From assembly GCA_958298945.1 (NCBI GenBank), contig OY282610.1:37083667-37147666 (forward strand): 64,000 nt of DNA, in the 5' to 3' direction. Of this stretch, positions 46,431 through 58,149 are shown in pieces (positions within the stretch are counted from its first letter, which is position 1; every line of letters begins with the position of its first letter). Origin of the DNA: Atherix ibis. Its lineage: Eukaryota; Arthropoda; Insecta; Diptera; Athericidae. The position numbers and the translations under genes are program-made. The notes under the pieces were generated by a model. It saw nothing but the letters and a program-made list of their open reading frames with translations, was not told where the DNA came from and made no database searches.

Positions 46431-47592
46431 CGCACCTCAAAATGGATCTGTACTGATCGTGAGTAAAATCTATGGTGAAATGCAATCAATCTGCTTGTAA
46501 TTATTCATAATCGATTATCAATAATTATGCATACTTCCAGTAAATTCGAAATTCACTTTAAATTCACTCTGAACGAATAATTTTTGATTATTAGTGAAAG
46601 CCTATCCCAAAGTCGATATAAAAATAGGAGAAGAAAACAAAACTACTTTTTATTTATGATTAGTCAATGGAAAATGTTATTTTCTACTGTGTTTTTTTCT
46701 GCTGCTTTTAATGTAATTATGTTCAGTGAAGAAGTAAAAAAAAAAAACTAAAATTCAGGTTACGATAATCTAAGAAGAAGAAAAAAACCAACTTGCAGTA
46801 ATTGTCAATTTCACAATCAGTAACCTACTTTAAAGAGAGCACTAATGATCTAACTGCCCAAGGGGTCTCAAGCTTATCTTTGGAATAAAAATGCAATTTT
46901 GCATGGCAATTTGCTATCTTCTAATTATTACCGTGAATAATTGAACAAAATTTATTGAGTAAAATTTTGTATGGAAAAGAAACCTAGTTTTTTATATATT
47001 TTTTTTTGTAAGAGAATAATGGTAATTGGGACCCTTAAATCATCTAAGTTCCGTAACAACTGCATAGGGTAAATTTTACAAGTGAACTGACCTTGGTTTA
47101 TATACAAAAAAAATAAATTCAGAGAAAATTTTCAGCTTAAACTTCTACACCGAATTGGAACCTGAAAATCTGCGGTCAATTTCGTCTTTGTGAGATAATC
47201 TGGCGTCTTTGTTTAGCATCATGTTCATAGAAAGTTGAATATTAGAGCGAGAAAGTGCGAATAGTTTTTCTGTAGTCTAAGAAATTGTAGTGCCCAAAGT
47301 CAGTGTCATTTTTGGTGCGATTAGCTAAGCTCAACATTTTGATGGAATAATTAAGATAAGTCGAAAATAGAAATTAAAAAAAAAAAACAAATAAAATTAA
47401 TTGGATTATTTTATGTGGAATAAATAATATATTTTTAGATAATTTTGGGCCAAGCTGAAGTCAAAAATTCAAATACAAACTTAATATTAAGAACGCAATT
47501 CCGAAGGTAACCGCAAACTAAACTGCAAATACTGCCAAAATATGACGAATCTTGTCGCCCGAATTAACTAAAAAAAATTCGTAATGATTAGG
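46431..47592. other. No recognised gene
   Basis: Unique A+T-rich DNA with no element, array or long frame that I can support. Confidence 0.5.
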
Positions 47593-48215
47593 GAAAAAGT
47601 TCGTGGCGTTTTTGAGTAAATTATATACGCTTAAATCTGAGTCATGATTCTATCAGTATATAACTTCTGTAGTTTCTGGTTAAAAAATTAAATCAAGTCA
47701 TTTTCACAGATCTCAATTGAGAGTTTGGCAAAGATCGAAGCAAGCGGTAGTGTGAGGGTACTATATCTGGGCTATACGATGGATGCATTAAAACTTCCCA
47801 TCTAAGCTTTCTTAATTTTTGACGAGTCATTAAAGATGTCTGTGGTTAACTGTGCTAGAAGACGACACCCTTCGTGTAATCTCTCGTTAACAGTTTGATC
47901 GAAAGGTGGCAGCATAATCCTCTCCTGGTTTTGAAATTGTTTCTGATCGTTCCTCTCTCCTTTTCCATAAGCTCATTCGAGCGATATTCTAGCATTTTAC
48001 CAATTTTTCAGCTATAATTCCCTTGAGAAATGGCTCGATTTCATTGCGCTTCAACAGCGTATTGCAGATGTTAGGTCGGTCCATCTTGTTTTTCACACTC
48101 AATTGATCAGGCATCCAAACATCCTTACACAAAGCTGTAAGTGTCATCTTTCAAACGCGCGTCAATTGTTGTGACAATACTAAGTAATCTGTCGGAATAC
48201 GCCACGAACTTTTTC
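47593..48215 (-). mobile_element. SETMAR-like mariner remnant with both inverted ends
   Basis: Seventeen identical bases in inverted orientation bound the element: GAAAAAGTTCGTGGCGT at 47593-47609 and its complement at 48199-48215. The - strand reads, with shifts and stops, DVWMPDQLSVKNKMDRPNIC, then NTLLKRNEIEPFLKGI near 48040 (family: VWVPHELT.KNLMDRI..C..LLKRNEI.PFLKRIVTGDEKW), then QTSLMTRQKLRKLRWEVLMH and PSYSPDIVP near 47790. The first catalytic block TGDEKW is corrupted. The second (FHQDNARPH) is replaced by stops. The segment WWDWKG to LPYGQTLNS is deleted. The N-terminal helix-turn-helix region is also lacking. It is related to the fragments at 7.8 and 11.7 kb. Confidence 0.82.
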
Positions 48216-48330
48216 GTTTAACTAACATTTTGACAATTTTTTTTGTGATTTTTGATAACGGATAATTTTAAATTCAAAATTAGCTAACACACTGATTAAT
48301 GCTAATTTAATATAAGATTTGACCATAACT
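48216..48330. other. Short A+T-rich spacer
   Basis: Nothing seen between the mariner and the tRNA-like sequence. Confidence 0.5.
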
Positions 48331-48405
48331 GAGAGATGGTAGCACAGTTGTTAGCGTACTGGACTATCATCCGAGGGGTTATGTGTTTGACATTCCCAAT
48401 AATCA
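48331..48405 (+). ncRNA. tRNA-like sequence, probably a SINE head or tRNA pseudogene
   Basis: GATGGTAGCACAGTTGTTAG resembles an RNA polymerase III A box in a tRNA D-arm. About 35 bp further, GTGTTTGACATTCCC resembles a B box (GGTTCGANTCCC) with one extra base. The middle, CTGGACTATCATCCGAG, is anticodon-arm-like, but the loop is one base short and there is no clear matching acceptor stem. After it comes AATAATCAATTATCATTTCG and an A-rich tail. This is the usual layout of a tRNA-derived SINE. It is unlikely to be a working tRNA. Confidence 0.5.
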
Positions 48406-50384
48406 ATTATCATTTCGTTAGACAAAAAAAAGAGCGAAAAAAAAAACACTTAAAAAAGACATTAGCCTTCAAAAACACCAGCTTTCGGAATGAAAAACCA
48501 TTCGTGGATAAACACGTGTAATTAGTCAAAGACAAGTACTCGAAAAGGATCTAATGGCCGCCCCTTCTACCGGACGAAACATGGCACCGCACCAAAAACT
48601 GTACGAAAAATATGCAGTGTAATTACAATATAATATTTGATAAAAAACGTACCTATACACCTAAAGCTATCCTTTTGCTTGTAATAATTTCATCAAAAGT
48701 CCAACCAAAAAAAAAATTGTGAAAAAATAATTAAATCAAATTTGCGGGGTAAGGGGGTGGGTGTCAACTCTTGTAGTGCCGAAGATCGTCGTTAGAAGAA
48801 AGCAAAAATAAATTTCACTATCAAAAATATTAAGCTCGCTTATAGAAAAACCAGGTTTCAGAATAATTAAGTGAAAAAAAGAAAGTGCCGAGAAAACAAT
48901 TCGAATTCCAAAAATAATCTTCAAATTTTTTGATATTGTCTATTTTTTTCCCTATTTTCGCGCAGCTGCTAGAATTTTTAGTGATCCAGCAGCACGAAAA
49001 CCCTTATTGGTTCTCATATACAATATTTGTACGCATCTATTTTTTATTCCAATACATTCACAATTATATGTTTGTGTTTGCGTGTGTGTGCATGTGTGTA
49101 TCTGTTTATGTATTAAATGCAAATAGAATAAAAATTTCGTTAACCAAAAAATTTGTCATTGGAAGCAAAAAAAAAACCGAACAAAAAAAAATCGGGTTGT
49201 ACTCGAAAAGAAAAAAAATTGTGAATAGAGAAGCAGAGCTCATAGACGGATTGAGAATTTAAATTTTACAAAAAAAAGAGATAAGAATAATTAGAGAGAA
49301 ATAAAGGTGAAAATAGAGGTCAGCATACACGCAAACAAAAAACAGGTTGAAAAAAGACAAAAATAAATGGTCGGCAGTAGAGAGAGAGTGGGTCTGGTAA
49401 ACAGCATGTTTTATGTTCACAATGTGTGAGGTGATATGAAAAAAAAATAAGAAACGAAGAAACTTTGATAGTGTCTGATCTGCACTGTTGATGATAATGA
49501 GTGTCGGTTGACCTGTACTAATGCCGATACACCTGTACTATTGACAGGGAATTGGGTCAATAATGCGGAGATTGGCTTAGTCTTTCAAATCGGACAAGTT
49601 TCAAGAAACGCTGTTAGAAATTTTCACTCAAATTCATCACAATTCAATCAGTTGGGGTCTTAACAAAAACTCTTCATTCGTTTGTGTTTTTTTTTACATG
49701 ATTTTTTTTTTAATATTTACCATTTGTAATGTGTGGCGTTTGTTAACAATTGTTTTCTCTCAAATCAGAAAATTAGACAATACGTTTAGAAATGACTGCT
49801 TCTACATATTTTTTTTTGTTAACCAAGTTTAATTATTTTCAAAAAAACAAACCACAAAATAAAATAAAATTAAATACTTTTCTATCTAAAAATACAAATA
49901 AAAGTTAAAGAAAAATTTCTACCTTTTCACATACTCGCAACCACCAACCTGTTCCTGAACTCTTACTTTACAATCAAAAGTCGTAGAAGAAGAATTTATT
50001 TAATTTGGAAAGTACAAAATGAATTGTGACTTTTCTTTCCAACTTTTTTTTTGCCTATTATTGTGAACTTTTTTCGAAAAAAACACTCATCCCCAATCTT
50101 TTGGTTCACTAATAACAATGGATGAAAATAAAATACGATTATCTGAAACAAAACAACCCTTATGATGGCGATCTTTATTTAGAAAGATTTGAGTAAACCA
50201 CAATTGTGAATATCGAAACTGTTATAATTTTTGCAAATCTTTCTTAAATAGTGTAGTTTCGATAATAACGTCATAGTAATATAGATGAACAGAGAACGGG
50301 GAGGCATATTATTTCTGTAGTTCCTTCCAGCATTAAAAATTATGACATACTGTTCAGTTCTACAGTCAAAATGACTATTTCACA
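48406..50384. other. No recognised gene
   Basis: A+T-rich unique DNA. A 110-codon frame at 48930-49262 spans a TG-rich microsatellite-like part (about 49069-49105) and has no family match. Toward 50.2 kb the text becomes gradually more like the array that follows. Confidence 0.5.
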
Positions 50385-52390
50385 ACTGCTATAATTTTTT
50401 GAGAGGTTAAATATATTTTTGAAGAAAGAAAATTGAATATTTGGAAACAACAATAAATTTCGCCAAGCCTTGAGGCACTTTTTGAACATTTAAAGCATTT
50501 CCTGCGACTGCAATAATTTTTCGACAAGTGCTTTAATTTTTCAAAACTAGTATATGGTAATTTATGAAAACTAAAATAGTTTATTTAAAAGTGTAATAAT
50601 TTTTCTAAAATTTATCAATTCAATTATTTTCTATATTTTCTATAATCATTCTAGATGTGGAATACTTTTTTTGAGACTGCTATAATTTTTTACAATAGCT
50701 ATAATATTTGAAAACTCATTTAATTTCTTTGCTGTTGAAGTTATTATTAAAATTTCTCGGGAATTCATTTTTTACAACTGCTATAATTTTTCTTAAAGTA
50801 CAATAATTTTTTAAAGGATGCACAAATATTTTTTGGATAACTACAATAAATTTTTGAAAGCCGCAGTAATTTTTCAAACAGCAAAAATGCTTTTCTACAA
50901 CTGCTATAATTTTCTTAAATTTTATAATTTTTGAATACTACAAATACTATTTGAAAACTTCTTTTTGAATTTTTAAATAATTTTCCATAGCTGCTATAAT
51001 TTTTTAAGAGGTTAAATATATTTTTGAAAAAAAAAATTGTTTTCTTTTAAAATTTTTTAAATATTTGGAAACAACAATAAATTTCGTCAAGACTTCAGGC
51101 ACTTTTTGAACATTTAAAGCATTTTCTACGACTGTAATAATTTTTCGAGAAGTGCCATAATTTTTTGAAACTGGTATAATTATGACAAATTAAATAGGTT
51201 TTTTTTTAAGTTGTAATAATTTTTTTTCTAAAATTTATCAGTTCAATTATTTTCTATATTTGCTATAATCTTTCTAGATGTGGAATACTTTTTTTGAAAC
51301 TGCTATAATCTTTTAAAATAGTTATAATATTTGAAAACTAATTTAATTTCTTTTTGCTGTTTAAGTAATTATAAAAAGTTTTTGAAGAGTTAAATCATTT
51401 TCTACAACTGCTATAATCTTTCTAAAAGTACAATAATTTTTTAAGGATACACAAATATTTTTTTGGAAAATTATAATAAATTTTCGGAAGCCTTAGTAGA
51501 TTTTCAAAAAGAAAAATGTTCTTCCACAACTGTTAAAATTTTCTTAAATTCTATAATTTTTTAATAATACAAATACTATTTGTAAACTGCAACATTTAAA
51601 TAATTATCCATAACTGCTATAATTTTTGAAAACTAAAATAATTTATTTGAAAATTTCAATAATTACTGTAAACTTTCAGTAATGTTTTAAAGAGTTAAAT
51701 TATTTTCTACGAGTGCTATAACTTTTCAAGAACTACAATAATTTGTTTAGAAACTTCAATCACTTTTTGAACATCTTCTATAACTGCTACAATATAATGT
51801 TTTTTCGAATTTGTAAAAACCAACTGCTATAGTTATTTAAAAATTCAAGTAATTTTTCTAAAATTTAAAGTAATATATTTTCTTAAAATTACAATATTAT
51901 AATTTTCTCGAGAATATCAATTATTTTTTTTTACATTAAAATTTGTTACTGCAACTACTACAATCTTTCTAGAACTGGAATAAATTTTTTTGACATGCAA
52001 ATAATGTTTTATTTTAAAACTTCAATAAGCTTTTAAACAAAACAAAAATTCTTACAACTGCTTTAATTTTTTGAATTGCTATAATTTTTTAAAACTAAAA
52101 TAATTTATTTGAAAGTTCTAATATATTCTCTGAACTTTTAATAATTTGTTTTGAACAATCAAATTATTTTCTATAACTGCAATAATATATTTAACATGCT
52201 TTAATATTCTCAAATAATGAAACAATTTTGAAACTGCTATTCTATACTGCTATAATTTTTTCAAAAACAGCTATAAATTTTGAAAATGAACAATTTTTTT
52301 CGAAAATTGTAATAATTGTTCTAAACTATCAATAAAGTTTTAAAGAGTTAAACTATTTTCTACGTGTGCTATAATTTTTCGGTAGCTATT
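50385..52390. repeat. CTGCTATAATTTTT degenerate array, block 1
   Basis: ACTGCTATAATTTTTT, TACAATAATTTTT and AACTAAAATAATTTATTTGAAAA repeat throughout on this strand. A larger repeat of about 600-660 bp is visible: the order from GAGGTTAAATATATTTTTGA, through AACAACAATAAATTTCG, to ATTTTCTATATTTGCTATAATC occurs at about 50400-50690 and again at 51000-51290. No coding content. Confidence 0.8.
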
Positions 52391-52854
52391 TAAGAATAAG
52401 TTTTTAAAAATATACAAATTGTTATTTTAAACATTATAATAACCTGGCGAAAAGTTGAATAATTTTTTGAAACTACAATTATTTCCTTAGAAAATACTAT
52501 ATTTTTTCGTAATGCATTAAGTTTTTCTGAACTTCTGCATATTTTAATTGATTAATATTTATAAATACTTGATAGAAAAAATATAAAAACTCTCAATTAA
52601 ATGTAATTAATTAAAATTTAATGATTGTTAATCAATAATTATGATTGTAATTATTTTTAATTAAATGTAATTAAAATTTAATGATTGTTTTTATTTTTAA
52701 TTTTTCGTCTTTTTTTAAAGTTTTAGTTGAAAAGTTTTTTCATACAATCTTCTTCAATATCAATTTTTCTATAAAAGAACATGGTCTATTTCTGTCACCT
52801 ATTTTGTTTTCATTTTTATTATTATATTCACTCATCCTCTTCTTTATTGAACAG
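52391..52854 (+). other. A+T-rich DNA with the polypyrimidine tract before the microexon
   Basis: A short direct repeat (AATTAAATGTAATTAAAATTTAATGATTG) near 52590-52690 is followed by a pyrimidine-rich stretch, CACTCATCCTCTTCTTTATT, at about 52829-52848 and GAACAG at 52854. Confidence 0.5.
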
Positions 52855-52876
52855 ACTCCTTATGCCACAACAAAAG
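52855..52876 (+). CDS. Candidate 22-nt microexon encoding TPYATTK
   Basis: A strong pyrimidine tract and ACAG end at 52854. The 22 bases ACTCCTTATGCCACAACAAAAG are followed by a consensus GTAAGT donor at 52877. Entered at a codon boundary, as the exon at 30404 would leave it, the microexon reads TPYATTK plus one base. PYATT is a phosphotyrosine-type motif known from cytoplasmic tails of some axon-guidance and adhesion receptors such as Robo. Seven residues cannot assign a family, and I do not claim this gene is one of them. The call rests on the paired splice signals. Chance pairs of such sites are possible in 22 kb of A+T-rich DNA. Confidence 0.4.
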
Positions 52877-53499
52877 GTAAGTTAAATAATATTCTTTTAA
52901 AAAAAGAAGGCATAAATAGAATTCTAAAACTTCTTGTTATCTTTAAAATTGTCTTGTTATATTTTTCTATTTTATGTTAGCTTTTTATAAATGTAATTTA
53001 TTAATATTCGTAGCACCTACTACTATTATTATTCAGAACAGAACAATTAAACTGAAGGAAAGGAGAACTCCCGAAAATATGAGCAAAGAGAATTTCCTTA
53101 AATTTATGGCACCTGCGGATTTTTACAATATATTTTTGTTTTGTGGTTACCCTTTTTATGTTATAATTTAATTGTCTTTAATTTCGGATTATCTTATTTT
53201 TTATGATAACGATTTCCCTCATTTTTATGCTCATATTATGTTATATAAATTTTTAGATTATAGAATATAATCAACATTTTGAGAAAGGATATTTTATGTA
53301 AACAATTTTACGTGTTCTCCAAGAAAAAAAAATTTTTTTTAGTTTACTTATTGCATAATTTTATTGCAGTTTACAAATTGATGTAAATAAAAAATTACTG
53401 ATTAACAAACCAACAAAGTTAATTTACAAATAGGAAAAAATCTTTTTTAAAGAAAAATACAAAAAAAATCTTGAAAAATTTCTCCATAGAAAGATAAGT
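52877..53499. other. No recognised gene
   Basis: A+T-rich unique DNA between two related arrays. The open frames 52681-52980 and 52974-53171 overlap the microexon and its flank and look non-coding. Confidence 0.5.
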
Positions 53500-54715
53500 C
53501 CTATAATTCGCAAAAAAAATGCTATTATTGCTTTAAAAAAACTTCAAATAAATCCCAACAATTTTCCTCTACGTCAAGCAAATTACTATGATTACTACAA
53601 AATAAATCTTAAAAAATTGTCCACAACTTAAAAAAAGGGCTATAATTGCTGTAAATAATCAAAAAAATCTAAAGAATTTCCCTCTCCGCCACAAAAATAA
53701 TATAATTGCTATGAAAAAACATCATATAAAAAAACTGGCGTAATTTAAATAAAAAAATCAAAATTATTTCTCCAAAAAAGTGCTGTTATTGCTATGAAAA
53801 AATATCAAATAAATCCCAACAATTCTCCACAGCTCAGAAAAAAAAGCTAAAATAAAAACCAAAAAAAATGTTCAAACAAGAAAACTGCTATAATTGGAAT
53901 AAAAAAATCAGAATTATTTCTCCAAAAAAGTGCTGTAATTGTCATGAAAAAAAAATTAAATAAATAACATCAATTTTCCACAGCGCATAAAAGGTGCTCT
54001 AATTGCTATAAAAAATCAAATAAATCCCATCAATTTTCCACAGCGCAAAAAAATGCAATAAAAAAACATCAAATATATACCAAAAAAATGTTCAAACAAA
54101 ACAACTGCTATAATTGCAATAATAAAATTGAAACTATGTCTCCAAAAAGTGCTGTAATTGCTATGAAAAAAAATGAAACAAATTCCAAAAATTTTCCACA
54201 GTGCAAAATAAGTGCTATAATTGCTATAACAAAATCAAATAAATCCCAAAAAAACTGCTATAATTGTAATAAAAAAATCAAAATTATTTCTTCAAAAAAA
54301 ATGCTATAATTGCTATAAAAAATCAAATAAATTCCAAAGATTGTCCATAGCGCATAAAATGTGCTATAATTGTTATGAAAAATCAAATAAATCCGAACAG
54401 TTTTCCACTGCGTCAAAAAGTGCTATAATTGCTATGAAAAAAAATCATATGAATCCCAAAAAACTGCTATAATTGTAATAGAAAAATTAAAATTATTTCT
54501 TCAAAAAAATGCTTTAATTGCTATAAAATATTGAATAAATCCCAAAAATTTTCCTCAGCGCATAAAAGTTGCTATAATTGCTATAAAAAAAATCAAATAA
54601 ATCCCAAAAATTTTCCACCACGCAAAAAAGTGCTATAATTGCTATGAAAAAAAATCAAATAAATCCAAACAATTCTCCTCAACGAAAAATATGCTATAAT
54701 TGCAATAAAAACATG
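53500..54715. repeat. GTGCTATAATTGCTATGAAAAA array, block 2
   Basis: The phrase TGCTATAATTGCTATAAAAAA, then TCAAATAAATCCCAAAAATT and TTCCACAGCGCAAAAAA, repeats. In the regular part, starts are at about 54301, 54361, 54421, 54571 and 54632, about 60 bp apart. A second unit type, AACTGCTATAATTGTAATAA, is interleaved. The core CTGCTATAATT is shared, same strand, with 50.4-52.4 kb. Confidence 0.85.
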
Positions 54716-56262
54716 ACCGAGAAAAATTGGAGTTATTTTATAGTAAACCGTCTGGTAACGATTTGGCAGTGCTCCCTTTCTCCTTATTCCATTTGTTTGA
54801 TCGTACTTTCTATGGCACTGACAGAATTCCGAACTGGTAACACCTTCAAACAGTTTCTAGTAATTTATTGACTTATTTTTACGACGCAGCGTGTCCGTAT
54901 GCGTATGTGAACTGGAAATAATTGAATATTCAAATAAGTGCGATTCTAGCAGATTTTTCTGTGATTGTTATGATTGTTATTGTCTTTGCAGTGTGAAAAA
55001 ACGATTGCGTATTTCTTACTCTTACTCACTTCCACCTTTTCTCTTGTTAGTTTATAAGCAATGTAACGATTCAAAATTGGTTTGCTTTATTCTGTTTGCT
55101 GTAATCCAAATTCCCCTCTCGTTCTGGTCTCAGATATTTGCTCTTGCATTTGTTTTGCATGCCGTAGAAAGAGATGACAAATATGCTATAAAATATTTGC
55201 AACAATGCGTAAAAAATTTAATTAGAAACTTTAATATGAATTGTGAACGATATTTGTTGGTGTGTATGAGTGTGTGTGTTCGTGCACAAGTTAACGTGTT
55301 GCTTTGGAGGTGTAGTTGGAAGTCGTTAATAAAAAATGGTTGTGGCAATTGGGTGCGGCTCTCATCATTCGTCTCAGCAATAATAAATAATCGATGAACG
55401 AACATATGCTATGTGATTCCATACGAAACCGAAACGGTGGAGGTTGCATTTGGTGGTTTCCCTTTCATTATTTTATAGCCGTTGTTTGTTGTTGTTGATT
55501 ATTTTCTATAATTTGCATCCACAATTTCAGACTATATATTGTCTTCTTCTTCTTTATCTGGATTTCGTTGAATTTAACGTTATGGTTTTTGTTATTGATG
55601 TTGTTGTATGTATTTAAGGTCTCAAAATGCTGCTATGCTCTAGCTTTGCATGGAAACGAAGTTAATATTTTATGTGATTTTTCTAATCCAAGGTGTACAA
55701 GTTTGGTCTTTTCTTTCTAATACATTATTTGTTTTTTGTTTTTTTTTTCTTCCATAAATTATTTAACATTAATCTCTCAACAATAAGGAGATTCCTTAAA
55801 ATATTCTGCGTTTGATTTGATTTTGTATTATTTGTAATATTTCAATTTACCTCAATTTTTCCACCATATAATTTACCTAATGTGAATTATGTGCAATTTA
55901 TGCAAATTCAAATATTTTTTCCAATTTGTATCACACATTTTACAAATATTAATTTTTTTTTCTTCATATTTTTATTAATAGAAACAAAAAATGTTTTATA
56001 CTGGCAATTTCAAAATCACGTTTTATCTTAGAGTCTATAACAACAACAACAACACCACAAACAGCAAATCATGCATAATTTGATAAGAGATAAAAAAAAT
56101 TTATAATACAAAAGAAAAGGGAAAAAATTAAGACCATATAACTTATAAAAAAACTTATCTTGAGAAGAGAAAACTAAAGTTTCCATACTGATTAGGATGA
56201 GAAAGTTGAATAAAAATAGTTTTTATCCGCTTGTAATTATAAATACAATTTAAATACAGTTT
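54716..56262. other. No recognised gene
   Basis: More balanced composition at 54.7-55.7 kb. The + frame 54891-55397 (168 codons, Cys-rich with a hydrophobic middle) is the longest here but matches nothing I know, and its codons follow the background. The (AAC)n stretch near 56040 is short. Confidence 0.45.
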
Positions 56263-56319
56263 TCTCTCTCTCTCTCTCTTTTTCTCTCTCTCTCTCATAA
56301 TAATAATAATAATAATAAA
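56263..56319. repeat. (CT)n and (AAT)n microsatellites
   Basis: CT runs at 56264-56279 and 56284-56296 are followed by AATAATAAT to 56319. Confidence 0.95.
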
Positions 56320-58149
56320 TATTTTTTTTAAAGTGCGCAATTTTTTAAAAACGTTTTTGGTTTTTTTTTTCTTTCTGTAAAAACGATTTTTCTTATCGAA
56401 AACTCTTATCGAAATTTTTTCATAAACAATTGCAAAAAAATTCACTTACCATAAATTCTTATTATTATTATTTTTTTTTTTTAAATACTTTTTTCTTTGA
56501 ATTTTGAAATTATTTTTGGTAAAAAAAATTCACCCATCTTATTATTAAAAAAGTTTTTTGTCAAAAGGAAAAGGAACAAATGGTCAAGGGATGAAAATTT
56601 CCAATGTATTTCTTAGAAAAATTGTTAAACTTTTTTCTTGTGTAAATTTTCGAAGAAAAAAAATTCCGAAAAGTAAAAAATGTCACTCTTCTTGTGGAGG
56701 ATGAAGAAAAAAACAAAATTCTGGGATCATCCCCATCCTCAGTTTTTTTTCACCCACAATAGAGTAAAAAGTCGATTCTCATCGTTCTTAAAAATTTTCT
56801 TTAAATTCTGTTTTCCCATTGAAAGTTTGTACATTTCCTTTGGTTCTTGGGAGAAGAGTTAAGGTTAAATGGTGAGGGAGGGGGTAGGAAATTGTTAAAA
56901 CATTGTAAATAAAAGGAAAACTTTTCTTTTTCAATGGGTGCACATACAAGAACTTAATTTAAAAAGGTGTGAGCAGATGGGGGGCGGAGGTCAATTTGAC
57001 AGAAATATCCAACAAATTGAATCTAATCGGTTTTTAGATTGCCAATGGAATTTTCAATGTTGGATATTAAATAACCGCAAAAATCGTTTCTATGCACTCA
57101 TAAAAATAATATTAAAGATACAAAAATTATCTACTCTAGTGTACAAAGTGTCTAGTTGTAGCCTAGCCTAGCCTAGCGTCTGCTGATGGGGGGAAATTAC
57201 TCGTCGAAAAAATGTAAGGAGAATATTCCAAATTGAATTCGGAAAATAGCTAAAAGTCAAGAATGCATGGCAGAAAGTGACAAATTTACAAATAATTTCG
57301 GGCAGAAGGTTCATCTGGAATTTCCCTCTTTGGCTTTGGTTCGCAAGACTTACTTTTAGGCGCAAAAGGGCGGCTGTACTGTAGGACATGGAAAAGAAAT
57401 CTATTTTCTGTCGAACGATTTCATCAGCTTTCCAGATGTGAGCATTTTTCTTGTTAAATTTATTATGTAAACTGCCAAAAGGATAAAGAGCTAAGTTGAA
57501 GAGGGGGTTGGGGGAGGGAGGGTGGAGGGGGGTTGGATCATCAAATTGGTTAGCTGACGAACAAATTCTATCCGACTCAAACCATAATCATCCTACACAT
57601 ATGGAAGGCAAATGTTGGATTTTGTTAGGTTTTTTTTTATTATTTATTTATGTAAAATGGGAATAGACCCTGTAATGCCATTGAATTGAGTGAGTTTGTT
57701 GGATTTTTCAGACAATATTTTTCCAAACCACCCATCCGTTCTTTGGCTTGCAAAAACATTGCAAAAATGCACACACAAAAAATGTGATGACGTCAAAGTT
57801 GAAGAAAAAAAATTAATAATTTATGTTTTTTTTTTTTTTTTTGGTCTCGAAATAATATCAAGTACGTCAGAAAATATCCGTCAAACAATCCGAAAACATA
57901 TGAAATTTTCGAGGCAACATTTTAGCTATTATCGAAATTTATGGTTGTTGAGCTTTTTAAATGGCAATTTTTTCTATTGATCCCCCAAAATGTGAAGGCA
58001 TCAAATGTCTTATTAACTAAATATCATCAGTACGTTTCGGTGCTAATCAGTTCAATTAAATATTTTTTTCTTCTTTTTTTTTGCTAATAGTACAGATCAT
58101 ATCTGAACAGAATTTGGCATTTTAAAAGGTTAATAATTTAATTCTATAA
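56320..58149. other. No recognised gene
   Basis: A+T-rich, with G-rich patches near 56877, 56978 and 57505-57530. TAGCC occurs three times in tandem at 57160-57174. No supported coding region. Confidence 0.5.

Larger units (their letters stand above)
30480..52854 (+). other. Inferred long intron (about 22 kb) if the microexon is real
   Basis: Between the donor GTAAGT at 30480 and the acceptor at 52854 I find no other convincing exon of the same strand and phase. The span is filled by tandem arrays and transposon relics, listed separately. Weaker acceptor-like sites, such as near 33112 and 40457, are not followed by a supported coding exon. The intron call depends on the 22-nt microexon. Confidence 0.35.

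Noticed and set aside
52681..53171. Hydrophobic frames around the microexon as a membrane protein gene
   Set aside because: They are Phe/Leu/Ile-rich only because the DNA is T-rich; no family match. The splice-site reading of 52855-52876 explains the only non-background part.
54891..55397. A 168-codon Cys-rich frame as a possible gene
   Set aside because: Composition follows the A+T-rich background, it shows no recognised motif, and it contains TG-repeat-derived Cys/Val runs.
57160..57174. TAGCC tandem as a telomere-like repeat
   Set aside because: Only three units, inside ordinary DNA.
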